Shown piece after piece: positions 1 through 11,060 of a stretch of 64,000 bases of DNA; positions within the stretch are counted from its first letter, which is position 1, and the number at the start of each line of letters is the position of its first letter. A model generated the notes under the pieces. The model had not been told where the DNA came from. It did no database searches and saw nothing but the letters and a program-made list of their open reading frames with translations. A program made the position numbers and the translations under genes. Source of the DNA: Dermanyssus gallinae. Taxonomy: Eukaryota > Arthropoda > Arachnida > Mesostigmata > Dermanyssidae. The DNA lies in contig QVRM01005395.1 in assembly GCA_003439945.1 (NCBI GenBank), forward strand, positions 205,001 through 269,000, given 5' to 3'.

Positions 1-671
1 CGTACGCGACCGACCCGAACACGATGCGCATGCTGAGCCTCGGCTGGTGGTACCTGATCGTGCGGTCGTTGGACTTCTTCGACACGTTCTTCTTCGTGCT
101 GCGCAAGAAGTACGACCACGTGACGTTCCAGCACGTGTCGCACCACTTCTGCTGCGTGTTCTCCGGGCACATCTTTCTGTCGTACGGCATGGACGGCCAG
201 CCGTGGCTCGGCCTCACCATCAACCTCGCCATCCACGTCGTCATGTACGCGTACTACTTTCTGGCGACGCTCGGCCCCAGCATGAAGCCCTACCTCTGGT
301 GGAAGAAGTACCTCACGACGGCGCAGATCGTGCAGCATATCGTCGTCATCTTTCACGGCCTGATTCCGATCATCGTCTACGACTGCGGCTACCCGAGGGG
401 CTACTTCTTCATCGCGTTCCCGCAGGGCATTCTCGGGCTCATCCTGTTCGTCAACTTCTACGCGGTAGCCTACACCGGCAAGAAGAGCTGGGCCGACATC
501 TTTTCGGGAACGCCGTGCGTGCTCAGCGACGACAACGACCCGACGAAGTTCCAGCGGCTGCTCAAGTCCGCGGCCAAGGACAAGTGCAGCAAGAGCGAAG
601 CGAGCGACGCGAATGGATATGACGCCGCCCTGAAGTCGGAGGCCGACGCGAAGCCACTCAAAAGTGACTAG
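1..671 (+). CDS. Very-long-chain fatty acid elongase (ELOVL family), 3' part
   Basis: This is the C-terminal part of an ELOVL/ELO elongase, the ER-membrane 3-ketoacyl-CoA synthase that condenses malonyl-CoA with long-chain acyl-CoA. The frame is open from base 3, so the coding region continues beyond the window; the first Met at 24 is internal to the family alignment. Visible hallmarks are the LRKK segment, the histidine box HVSHH (family usually HVYHH; the central Tyr is Ser here), a second conserved segment around HVVMYAYYF, and several hydrophobic membrane spans. The tail is charged and Lys/Ser-rich and ends at a TAG at 669-671. The exon is much richer in GC than its surroundings. Which ELOVL subtype (4/7-like or other) cannot be decided from this part. 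Confidence 0.93.
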   Translation, partial: YATDPNTMRMLSLGWWYLIVRSLDFFDTFFFVLRKKYDHVTFQHVSHHFCCVFSGHIFLSYGMDGQPWLGLTINLAIHVVMYAYYFLATLGPSMKPYLWWKKYLTTAQIVQHIVVIFHGLIPIIVYDCGYPRGYFFIAFPQGILGLILFVNFYAVAYTGKKSWADIFSGTPCVLSDDNDPTKFQRLLKSAAKDKCSKSEASDANGYDAALKSEADAKPLKSD

Positions 672-1640
672 TCGGTTCGTTTCGCCGTTCGCCGACTTGT
701 ATGCAGGCCACTACGCCCACCACCACCACCAGCACTTCTGCTATTGCTTGTACTGCTTGTTTGTGCTGCTGCTGCTGTTCGAACCTCAACCATCTCTGGT
801 TGTCCGTATAGTACAGAGAAGCAGGGGGCTCGAGAAGCGGTGCTGTTGTATCTTAGGCAAGGAGTTCAGAGGGCCGGGAAAGAGATTGTTCCGGATTTAG
901 CCTGTCGAGGACCTTGCACGCTATTTGTTCCAGGGCCGGGTTCCAGCCAGAGACCTTCCGTCTGCTACGCTGTAAGAGTGTAGGTGACTGCTTTTTCACT
1001 GCTAGCTCTGCTACTGCTGCTGCTGTTGCTGCTGACACTTCTCGTTTAGTGTCCTGGACGATGAACGATTGATGACGATGATTGTACCGTTGCTGCTTCT
1101 GTTTCTGCTGCTGCCGCTGCTGCTGCAACCAATGGCCACCAATGCTTCACTCGACAAAATACTGATAGGGAATATAGTCTCGATGTATATACCCTATCAG
1201 GCAATTGTGCGCTGGCTTGGGTAGCCTACCCGTTGAGCCTCGTTGTGGATATTGTTGTTGTTGTCGTCGTCGCTGTCGTTATGTGCCCGTCCGCCAGTCT
1301 GCCCCCTTGGGCAAATGGCAAATATTGGCAAAAACACTTGCTTACTCTTCCACCCACCACGGCCATAATACGACCTAAGCACACGGACGAATGAAAGAAC
1401 CCCCCCCCCTAAAAAAAGAAGAAAAACCAGCAACAGCAGCAAAAATCTGCCAACACTGTAATTACCGCCGGATGGTCTTTTTGACCCGACAACATGATGT
1501 CCCTGTAAGCCGGTGCGACATGTGATATATATAGATGTATAGATATATATATCTATATATAAATATATATGTAAATATACAGACAGAGAGCTCAGATTTA
1601 TATGTGATATTTATACCTGCAATAAATGACCTCTGAAATT
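672..1640 (+). other. Probable 3' UTR of the elongase gene
   Basis: This is non-coding sequence directly after the elongase stop. It contains CTG/TTG-rich trinucleotide runs (about 1010-1130), a C run at 1400-1409 and a TA-rich stretch. It ends near the first good AATAAA signal. The extent is inferred from that signal only. Confidence 0.45.
1621..1626 (+). terminator. Polyadenylation signal AATAAA
   Basis: This is a canonical AATAAA hexamer about 950 bases after the elongase stop, the first good one downstream of it on this strand. Assignment to the elongase transcript is inferred from position. Confidence 0.4.
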
Positions 1641-1691
1641 TAAATGCTCTGAGAACTCGATATAGTGTACGTTTGCGTTTTTTTACTGCGT

Positions 1692-1700
1692 AGTATATAT

Positions 1701-1724
<24 letters not shown>
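1692..1724. repeat. (TA)n microsatellite
   Basis: This is an almost uninterrupted TA dinucleotide tract followed by a T run. It lies in the AT-rich, gene-free stretch 1640-2500, where nothing else was recognised. Confidence 0.85.
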
Positions 1725-1735
<11 letters not shown>

Positions 1736-2499
1736 TATATATACGGATATTACCCTTCTTGTTTCTTAACAATGACTGCTCGGATAGTTATGTATACAAT
1801 TTTGGAATTAAGCGCTTAGATTGTGCGGGCTTCCTTCGTAAAAGAACAGTTCGGTTGTCACTGCGTCTGAATTGTCTATCATATATCAACCGTTTCATTG
1901 ACGTGCTCTTTTATAGGCAATACATTTTCTCAGTATATGTCAAGGCCATAGTTAATTTTAATGCACATATTGTGGTATTTTCAACGTGCTTTTCCTGTAT
2001 TCTTTATCTGCACCAGTTACATTTTAATTTGTAAAAATTAACCATGCAGGATTCCGCATGCATTGTTCTATATTGGTCGATTCTCTGCAAGCCGATTCTC
2101 AAGCACCACCTATCTACAACGAAATCATCTAGAGAACTCCCTCGCACAATCCAGTCTTTACATAGTTTATTATTGGCATACACTTTCACAGGCCGTCTTC
2201 CGTGGGGAAAGCCCACCGCAGTTGTGGCATCAATTGTGATAAAAAAAATAAAAAAAACTCGTTAAGTGCGTTTATCACTTCCTGGGCCTTCCTGAGATCT
2301 TGGCCATCGATTAAATTTTGCTCGCTCGCTTTTGATCGACGCTTTGGCATCATAGCCTTCCCTTACAACGGCCGCAGATTTCATTATACACTCTTCTCAG
2401 GTTGTATAATGATCATTTATAGCAAATGAAATCTATAGCGTAATATTTCATTAAGAGACGCCCACAATTTTGCAGGGTAATCACTGACAGTTAAATGCT

Positions 2500-3560
2500 G
2501 TTAATCGGGGTAGGCATTTCTTGTTTCCTGGAGCCTTTTTCTGCAGCGTCTCCCAGTCAGCTGTGGTTCGTCTGTAGAGCCACCGATAACCTCCCTATCA
2601 AGCTCGGTTAACCGTTTGATCTTAGCCAGCTCACGGCAGAACCAAGGAGCACGATTTACCTTTTTCGAAGCTCTGCGCTGCCTCAACGGAAAAGCGTACC
2701 GGTATCGAAGCTCCCTATGGCACTATTAGTAAGTCGAGAGCTGAAGACGAGTTCACCCTGGTGACACCGACTTGCAACCAGTGTAGACTGCCGCCATTGA
2801 GCCTTCGGTTGCAATTGTGCCGTATTGCTCGCCAATGTGATCCGTACTAGGCACCGGTCGGAAGAGACCATGTCAACAAGAAAGAGAGTAACCTGTAAAC
2901 ATCGCTTACAGTTTGCAGAGAAACAGCAAGGGGCATGGGGTTCGGACGCGTCATCATGCTCGAAACCCTTGCTGGCTAGAGCCAAACAATATTCAACAGA
3001 GACAGGGTTCTACTTAAGATCAATGCTGATATCCCATATAAGCACACAAGTCAAATCCCCACTCGTTGGCAGAATATCGTCAAATATCTTCAAGAGATTG
3101 TCAAACGATCGTATTTCATTAGAGTTATACTCAAACCAAAGCAGCGAAGACGCAATCTTATGGCCTGCACATTGCTTAACCTCGAGGTGAGGTCGTGAGT
3201 TCGAGCGCACAGTGCCCGTAGATTGCGAGACCTCCACCCCCAGGTCGGCAGGCAAATATGGGATTGTCGTAAAGGAGCTTCTCCAAACCAGTATTCCCCC
3301 ACTACAACAACATTCCAGTCAACATGTGTGTCGTCCATAAGGGCCATGAACTCACCGAACATTGTCCTGGAACGGAGGTGCCGTGCAATCATGTGTAGAC
3401 CTACAAAGCTTGTATACTCGTTTGAAATGCTCAAGCGGCGCCAGCCCACAGAGACGGGATACCTTCAACAGGTGTTGCCGACACCGACGGGTCCTACCCC
3501 AACTTCGGTCCCAAAAACCTGCATAGAAAAGACGTACTTCTTTTGAAGTCAATCTTTCCA
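2500..3560 (-). pseudogene. Non-LTR retrotransposon ORF2 relic (APE-type endonuclease region)
   Basis: The minus strand reads, through several frameshifts and stops, like the endonuclease part of a LINE ORF2. There is a segment with DDTHVDWNVVVVGEYWF at the place of the usual xETWL motif, then a segment ending in LTCVLIWDISIDLK that matches the family GDINIDL motif (G changed to W). Next comes the NPVSVEYC...LASKGFE type stretch that follows it in such nucleases. Further along, at 2501-2686, is a basic APWFCRELAKIKRLTEL linker like the region between endonuclease and reverse transcriptase. It is clearly broken and dead. The exact clade is not determined. Confidence 0.6.
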
Positions 3561-4074
3561 GTACTCATGAGCTTGCAGTCGCCCAACGTCAGCACAAGGA
3601 CCTGATTTTGAAAGAAACACAGTAACTAATCTTCTCCGTGTTGAGGTCTATCTCGTCATGCGCTTAGGATGCCTTAGTCATAAAGACATCCGTTTGAATA
3701 ATCCACAAAAAGTCACTCTGCAATATCTCAAAGTGCGTCCGTTGTAGACTAAAAGCATAAGTGGCGTCGTAATACCGCAAAATGTGTGTATATACGTATA
3801 GCAAAATCAGCAACTGTAGAGCGGTAAGTTCTGCATACATTGACAGATTGGAAACGCCCCAAGCTTCGTATATAAAATATCATTCTTAAAATTTAGTCAT
3901 AATTGTCATTGGTTGTACTTGCTTCGAAACCTAGCTATACCTTCTAATTCATTTTACGTTCACAGGAAATCATTTTATTATTTTGCGATATCTAAAGTGT
4001 TAGTTCCCTTATCATTAAAATATAATTGTATATTAATCTTTCTGATATAATAATCCACCGTTGTCTCTTACACA
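3561..4074. other. No recognisable gene
   Basis: This is AT-rich sequence between two transposon relics. Nothing convincing was read on either strand. Confidence 0.5.
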
Positions 4075-4330
4075 CGTCCGCAGCCTCCTCAAAGCACTAT
4101 CAATTGTTGTTTCCATGTAGTAAACGTCAAGTTTGTCCCACTACTCTCGAAGAACTTGCTTGAGCGCATCCAAAATTTGGAATCGAGTAGTCATAAGACC
4201 TTTGGCTTTTCCCACATAGAAACTTTCACGTAGTTGAGCTGTTCGGACTCTGATTTGTCCAACAAGTCAGAAAGCTGCTACTTGCGTCATTCCTGCACAG
4301 TTTTTTTGCGAATGTGGGCGCATGTATCGT
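4075..4330 (-). pseudogene. Tc1/mariner-type transposase C-terminal relic
   Basis: The minus strand contains a stretch reading ILDALKQVLRE, a stop, WDKLDVYYMETTIDSALRRLRTCV. This resembles the C-terminal helical end of Tc1/mariner-like transposases (an LK-x-AI-x-EEWD pattern followed by RRRLR-x-C). At least two in-frame stops are present. It is a short fragment; no inverted repeats were found around it. Confidence 0.4.
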
Positions 4331-6048
4331 ACGTATGTTGGAACATCCACGGTCGGTGGGATTTCAAGTGGGATTTCGCCCAGGGGAGTGGCTACAATGG
4401 CTTCTGACATTGCCTGTAAATACAATTTTGCGGCGTTTTGCGACTGGTCGATGAAATGATGAGCGGTGTTTTGCCGGCTACCCGGTTATTTCGACCCATA
4501 TCATGTGTTGTCGCTCTCTTTGCGATCGGCCAACCACTCTTCCACTCTTTCACGTTGTGTAGCTCTCGGGGGTAAGTATTGGGTAGCGTCCGATACCCCC
4601 GTCCCCCTCTCGCCATCTGACACGTGTCGGTACAGTAATTATGGCTCTTCCGATATATATATATACATATATAGATGTATATATATATATATATTGTAAA
4701 CTAAGGTCACTTTGGGATAGCTTTACGGGACTGGCGATACACGGAGCTGGCCGAAATAGCGAACCCCGCACGTATGTGTTTAATATGACACTCTGTGCAA
4801 GCCATGAACCTTGATAGAGCAATTTTGTATTACATAATAACAGTACTTTATCAATGATTGCCGTTTGCGTATTGTCGTTGAGCCACATTGAGTCATTGAA
4901 AAGCATTTTCCTTTTCGCCCGGTGGGACGGTCGTTGAAGTGTTCAAATTATATGTGTAACGACGATATTGTAATTATATGCCATTTTAACAGACAGGTAG
5001 ATTTGTGGCGAGATCAATAGTAAAAATCGTTTCCAAGTGCAAAAAAGTCACATAATTTCAATGGCGTCTGAGAAACATCGGAAATCCAAATCTGTTTTAT
5101 AACCGTTTACTTGTTTTCATTCAAAAAAGACCAATTCTCTTATAAAATGCTCTAAAAAAATTAAGTTATTTTAAATGTTCATGTACTTATTATGCCCACC
5201 CTTTTGGCTCAATAAAGGCGCTTTTGAATTGAATTGAAATTGAATTGAATTTTTAGTTTACGTTTATTAAGTGTCTATGAGTACTCAAAGTAGGAACTGT
5301 CTCTGGAATCCAACATTTTCGCTCATTGTCAATGTTTCGTGTATGCTTCGCACTTATACCGTATGTGTAAAAAGGCTGGCAAAGCTTTTCTTCTTGAAGG
5401 TTACAGAAAAAGTGTTACGTAATGCTAAAATGCGATAATTTGAACATCTGATAAGGCCACTTCAATTAAGGAATGCAGTGATCGTCCATAGATTATACAT
5501 ACGTATATTAGAAGATAATTTGAAATGATCCATTATAAACCACTATTCACGTCAAGACTGACCTTAGTAGTCTCACCAAAACCTGCCGAAAGCACAAACA
5601 GTGGTACTTTTTTTAGAAGTCCGCTGTCAAAATATATATTAACTTGAATTGCTTTTCCATGGGTGACACTTTCGTTTACAATGCAACAGAATTTTTTTTA
5701 ACACATACTAATTAATCACATGCGTGGGCATGACCTACTGGTGTCAAAAGCAAAAGCCACAGCTTCATTTCAGGTGAAAATATATATAGTTGAGAATAAA
5801 AATGAAGTGTTAATAGATTACATTCATTTATTATGTTTTGCACATTTACAAGCTGCACTATGGCTGCGCGTTTTTCGATTTTTGTAGCCATACCAGAAAA
5901 CTGGAAATCTGTAAATCATTTAGACTGGTAGAGCTATCAGTTTTACAACACCTCTGCTAAAAAACATAGACACTACAAGGTTTTATGCTGAATAAACAAT
6001 TAAGAAAAAACAACTAATAACTACTCGTAAACAAAATTACATAGTTAG
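4331..6048. other. No recognisable gene; contains a TA tract
   Basis: This is AT-rich, non-coding-looking sequence. It holds TA-rich runs at about 4651-4695 and a short run of GAATT-type direct repeats near 5227-5250 (gaattgaattgaaattgaat). No protein family was recognised. Confidence 0.5.
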
Positions 6049-6700
6049 ATGGTTGAATGGTGTCGTTCTTACCTGCACAGTAGATCTTTTCGGCGTACCG
6101 GATGGTTAGCGCAGCGGCAGCCCTCGACGGCTGGAACGATTCCTGGGACCGGAGAGGATCGACCTTTGGCAGGAGGAGTGGGACGGCTTACAAGAAGACG
6201 TCCCAGGCGCCAGTTTCCGCACCCTAATCCCAAACATCAAAGACTGGCTGGACCGACCGGGGGGAGGGCTGAACTTACCTTCTACTCGACCCAGATCCCA
6301 ACAGGTCACGGCGACTTTCAGTCCTACCGGTTCAGGATCGGGAAGGTGTCCAGCCCCAATTGCATCTACTGCAGCGATGGACCAGAGGACACCCCAGAGC
6401 ACACTGTTCTGAGGTGCCCTGCATGAGCGGAGCAGCGCCACCTCTACGGCTTTTAATGAAGACTCCAGTTTCAACCCTACTTGACATCCGCAAAACTGAC
6501 GGAAACACTCTCATACTGGAACATCACTTCCGACATTTTTAAATGCAAACTACAAGAAAAAACAAAGTCCAACCCTCTAAGGCGCCTCCCTCCCCGCGGC
6601 TCCTGGGGGGAGTAGTAGATTTGCTCCCCATGACTGTTTGACGAGGATGCGCAAGCAGTTTCTAGTCTGACCGGGGACGGGGACATGACTGTTTTTTAGC
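6049..6700 (+). pseudogene. Non-LTR retrotransposon ORF2 C-terminal end with zinc knuckle, plus 3' tail
   Basis: The plus frame 6049-6426 reads through TGHGDFQSYRFRIGKVSSPNCIYC...TPEHTVLRCP. This is the conserved end of R1/jockey-like LINE polyproteins: an HGxFxxYxxRF-type segment, then a Cys-Cys-His-Cys knuckle (CIYC...EH...C). The Pro-rich upstream part GPTGGRAELTFYSTQIPTGHG corresponds to the usual linker before it. The stop follows the knuckle. The GC-rich tail to about 6790, with a tract around GCGGGCTGGAGCCCC, is probably LINE 3' sequence; a similar tail occurs at 55600-55860. Confidence 0.6.
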
Positions 6701-6819
6701 GGGCTGGAGCCCCACACTACCAGCTCACGCTTGCAGGGAGCTTCCCCGCCGTGGTGACCGAGTGTGTCTCTTGATCCCACCATTTTCAGTTAGTCGTCTA
6801 AAAAAAAGTAGATTGTTTC

Positions 6820-7060
6820 GACTTCAGAGCGACAATTATTTGTTTGAGCAAACCGGCGTCCCTCAGGGCAGTCGTGCTCCGTCGTAGTGTTTTATTTGTC
6901 TGTTAGATATATACTAGTTACTAAATAGGCTGACTATATTCAAGTTCTCTGTTTCGTTAAGTCCTCCACCAATGGCGTTACAGCCTGGTGTGCAAATAAT
7001 CACATACAACTATCTACTAAAAAAAAAGACGTTGCACTCAAACATGGCAACATCGAGTAT
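6820..7060 (+). pseudogene. Non-LTR reverse transcriptase fragment
   Basis: This is a decayed plus-strand fragment. It reads TGVPQGSRAPS, matching the xGVPQGSVLGP motif of LINE reverse transcriptases. After a gap where the YADD region should be, it reads NGVTAWCANNHIQLSTKKKDV, matching the LxxWCxxNKLxLNxxKT segment. The catalytic YADD is not recognisable. It lies just downstream of, and may be independent from, the LINE end at 6049. Confidence 0.55.
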
Positions 7061-7580
7061 CAATCATAACATGTTATGATTCAGGTTATTAAAACCTGCT
7101 TAGTTTCGCTGCCCGGTTTTAGCCCAACACTTTAGCTCGCTTCTGTCTAGTTCCAATTGCTGTACAATAGTACTCTCCACTACTTCATTAATCAATTGAT
7201 GCGTTTTCACCTCTATTCTAAAAAAAAATATATCCAAAACAGATGTTTTAAAAAAAAATTCAACTTAGTCACATAAACGTTGTTAAGGATGTTCTTTTTA
7301 AGTCTTGACAATCCTCCGTTCCCTACGCGCGTGAAATCACCAGAAGACATATCTTCAATCGGACACGTTGACTCACTTAGAACCAATTTGCGGATCTTTA
7401 GAAAGATGGGAGTTTCCCCAACAATTATTTGTGTGTTAGCATGCCCGCTGCCGCACTCTCGACGGTATGGATTATCATATACTTTAATGAGCATCGCGCA
7501 AAGAATCTTCAATCAACAGCAGGAATCGAGCCACCGACACTCCGGTAGATAACAATCATGACTAGCGGATTAGCTAGAGT

Positions 7581-7615
<35 letters not shown>

Positions 7616-8399
7616 GTACAACTATACTCAGTTGCCACACTTTTCTCTCTGTCTATCTCCCTCTGTGGAAGTTTGTGTAGTTATATATCGGATAGCTTTC
7701 TAATTCCTCGTACGTATATATTGTGACGGAGTTTCCCCCTTTGGCCAGTACGGCGATGGCTCAACCCACGCACTACATTGTTACACATCATCACTGAAAC
7801 CCCAACGTCCGCCACCGTCCAAACGATCACCGGCCGACACCGGGAAAGGGTCGACCTAAGACGTTCAATCCGAGTCAGATCTTAACTTAACCTGTATTCT
7901 TATGCGAAACAAACACAAACCGCTGTAAATTTCGACCGATCTGAGAGCGGAGTTTGACGCCGTTTGAGGTGCCAGCAAGCCGCGGTGCCTCGTGGACCAA
8001 TTAATATACTGATGGAGAAGGGCAAAAAATCATTCTGTTCTCGGCCGTGCTACACATCAGACCTCTGCCCGTGTGTCGTCATTTATTGCTCCTGGTCCTC
8101 GCGCGTTGTAATTGCCGTTCTACTGAGTCTACATTCCCCCAGTTGACCTAGGTTATAATACTGTTTACATATCCAACACAAGCAGCAAGAAGAAGAAGAT
8201 CTACAACAAAACAAATGCAAAATTGCCTGGCATGGGTGATTCTGTCTACACCTCCAGTATCTCTGTCGCTAGGGAAATCATTTCCAAATCAATCAGCGTT
8301 TCAAGTTTAGTGTAGTAAATTTAAATACTGTGGCAAAACTGATATCGGCTGATGATTCACGTAATGAGATGTATGACATTTAACATCATCTGTAACCAT
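7061..8399. other. No recognisable gene
   Basis: Open frames overlap on both strands near 7213-7552 but match nothing I know. A (TA)n tract lies at 7584-7611. The moderately GC-rich block 7722-8166 starts TGTGACGG and ends GTTTACA, which could be a worn solo LTR; no target duplication was found, so this is only a suggestion. Confidence 0.4.
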
Positions 8400-8830
8400 G
8401 TAAAAAGAACACTTTACTCATTGAATCTTCCAAAAAGTTTTTATTTCCTCAAAATAACTCCCGCTCGCTGTAATTCACTTGTACCTATTCTTCCTACCCA
8501 TTCTTCGAAACATTTTAAACGCGTTTTTCAAAATCAAGTTGCTCCCGCGAATCTTTTGTATTCCGTCTATAATCTCGAAACGTTGTCTCTACAACTTAGT
8601 TTTATCCAAGGGAACAGGGAATGGTCACAAGGAGCCAGGTCCGGCAAATAGGGAGGTCGCGGAAATGTAGAAATCGAATTTTTCATCAAAGAATTAGAAA
8701 TCTGTAACAGTGTGTGCGCCGGTTTGGTGTAGTGACGGAGGATCCAAAAGTTGTTTGCCCAGAGTTCAGGCCTCTTGGGCTGGACGTTTTCGCGCAATCT
8801 TCTTAAACTTTTGCGGTAGTATTTTCATTG
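8400..8830 (-). pseudogene. Mariner transposase relic
   Basis: The minus strand (8567-8797) reads RPELWANNFWILRHYTKPAHT...FPRPPYLPDLAPCDHSLFP. This is the mariner block ELWANxxWxLHHDNAPAHT...PPYSPDLAPCDFFLFP with damage: the HDNAP aspartate is now Tyr, and the S of YSPD is L. Beyond a frameshift it continues toward 8410 through the REQL...WHKCI...YFE-type C-terminus. It resembles the mariner at 44300-45329 but is more decayed. Confidence 0.7.
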
Positions 8831-8989
8831 ACAGTAGAACCAGGCGGCAAAAAGTGAAAGATGAGATCCTTTGTAATCGAAAAAAGAAAGCAGTTAAAAG
8901 AACAATGTCTGAATTTCTTCTATCGACCTTCTGCTTGAAAGCAACGCTAGGAGGATCGTCGCCGATATCGTAACCGTATACCCATAATC

Positions 8990-9449
8990 TTATCTATCAA
9001 AGTCTACTAATCAAATCCACTTTTCTGAAGAAGGCGCTAAGAGTCCACCGCACTAGTTTGAAACGATTAGTCTATTTACTGGCACCGCCTCCGCTATTTG
9101 TTGAGAATCTCCAAACGTTACACATTTTACCGAAAACGGAGAAAATTTACGGGCCAGACTCATGCGTGAGGGTCGTACGCTTCAACAGGTGAAAGCAAAT
9201 GACTTTGCGACAGCCATAAAGAATCTTGTAAACAAGTTCCTACGCCGGCCGATCCAGCTACTGGCCAAAAAGCATATGCTGCTGCAGCTAAAGGTATAAC
9301 TAACTGCCTTAAAGGATGAACCCTTATTAATAATTTGTTCTAAGCCCAGAAGCCTCCGAATAAAAAAAACGGCTGTCGCGGCAACAACGAGCTATGACGT
9401 TTAGGGGACGCGCCAACGCCAAGGCTGCAAGACGCTCACAGACTGACTT
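8990..9449. other. No recognisable gene
   Basis: This is intergenic sequence between a mariner relic and a LINE relic. Nothing was recognised. Confidence 0.45.
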
Positions 9450-11060
9450 ATCGTGACTGCCTGGTCTGCTCTCAATAGTCAGCGAGAAGTTAGCTTGCGA
9501 ATGCGATTAAAGCATTTACTGAGGCTTTTCAACCACTACTCGTTCTACTACTGCGGATTGTCGAGAAGCTTCTCCGCAGACGCCGAACCCAGCCTGGGAG
9601 TTCCCTGTCCGGTGTGTGGCCTGCTTTTCACCACCAGGCGTAGCCTACTACGTCGCACCAGGGCGAAACAGCAGACAGCTATATCACCGTTTCCCGATGT
9701 AGATTCGAGTCATCATGCCGATTTCTCAATTAAGAACGCCTTAATAAGACTTCAGAATATTAGTAAACGTATTAAATCAGTATGTATCACACCTAAACTT
9801 ATCAGACAACTGTTAGCCATAGCCGTTACTAAGCAGTGTCTGATGATGTGTTTATTCAGAACAGCGGCGTCCACGCTTGGCTGGCATTTTTTCTTCGTAC
9901 CAGTTACCCTTCGCCTTCCAGCCAACAGAAGTAAACCGACCATTAATTATTCCAAATCGCATGGCAGCATCGCCGGGACTTCGAGAGTGCGGCACCAGTT
10001 TAAATAACCTGGCGGCCCGCAAAACCACTCGAAGAGATTAACTCACGCTGATTCCGATGTTGCTCGATGAGCTATCCTAGCCAGGTTATCCGAAGAAGAC
10101 GGAAATAATGCTGCTAGAATCCTAACCTCTACAGACAAGGGTTTATCCAAAGAAGACACGCTGAGGCTACTAGCCTCAGCTTCGCTATCTATAAACCTCA
10201 GGGAGACAGTAAATAAGTTGGCAATACGTATAGCCAGGGTTGTTGGTTTGGGCCATGTTACAACTTGGCCAACTACCAGCGGATCAGCTTTTACCAATCA
10301 TTTTTGGCACCAATGATGTTTACGTAGGATTGCTTCGAAGGTCAGCATAAGGAATAGATGTCAAACTTGTCTTGTCACACCTCACTTAATAAGATATCAA
10401 GTCCCTCGAAGGCTCGCTTATCATGTGGTACTTAGGCGGTGGAGTACTGGGATGCGATGCCAGTCACTAGCGAACAGTTACAGAAGATTATCGATTTCGA
10501 GAAGGCCCTAAACCCTTTTGAGCCTGAACCCCGTGAAGTGCGATCTGCTCGTACGGAATGCCGACTCATATTCAACAATCTCCAAGATCACAAATAGGTT
10601 ACCGGGCTGTAAGATACTTAACGCAGACAACGTAGAGCTCTTAGCACATTGGATTCCGTTGGACCAACCAGAAACGACAGTAAGCGTCCCACGTGATGAC
10701 CGACATCTCTTTTAGACGGGACCGAACTCTTGTTTAGGATGCTACCGTAGCCGACCCACTTTCTCCCTCAGAGGTCGGTTTTGGTTCTCTTAAAGCTGGT
10801 CACGCGCAACTCTAGCAGAAAACAACAAGGCAACCAATTTCGCCGAACTGACCAGAGCCCACAATTTCAGCCGAGTGGCCTTTGAGACTTTGGGACCGCA
10901 GAGCCCCCTGACTGAGAGACTACTCGCTAAGTTAGGTGAACGTTTGTAGGTAACTATGGGGGACAAGGGAGCCGCTCAATTTCTGCGCTAGAGACTTTCT
11001 ATTGACACCCAGCAGGTAAACGCGTGCTATGCGAAGGCGTGTATTAGAAGACCCAGAGAG
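9450..11060 (+). pseudogene. Decayed non-LTR retrotransposon (finger, reverse transcriptase and C-terminal pieces)
   Basis: Several plus-strand pieces line up as one dead element. Near 9600-9650 there is CPVCGLLFTTRRSLLRR, the start of a zinc-finger-like motif. At 10080-10260 a frame reads ARLSEEDGNNAARILTSTDK and SKEDTLRLLASASLSIN. At 10430-10660 comes WYLGGGVLG, in the position of the YLDDG active site with the two Asp changed to Gly, then LNPVKCDLLV and LPGCKILNADNVELL, typical of the RT palm and thumb. At 10870-11030 is FETLGPQSPLTERLLAKLGERL, a C-terminal domain also seen at 39203-39484. Stops and shifts occur throughout. Confidence 0.55.

Noticed and set aside
7722..8166. Solo LTR suggested by TGTGACGG...GTTTACA boundaries
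   Set aside because: Ends are not good inverted repeats and no matching target duplication flanks them.
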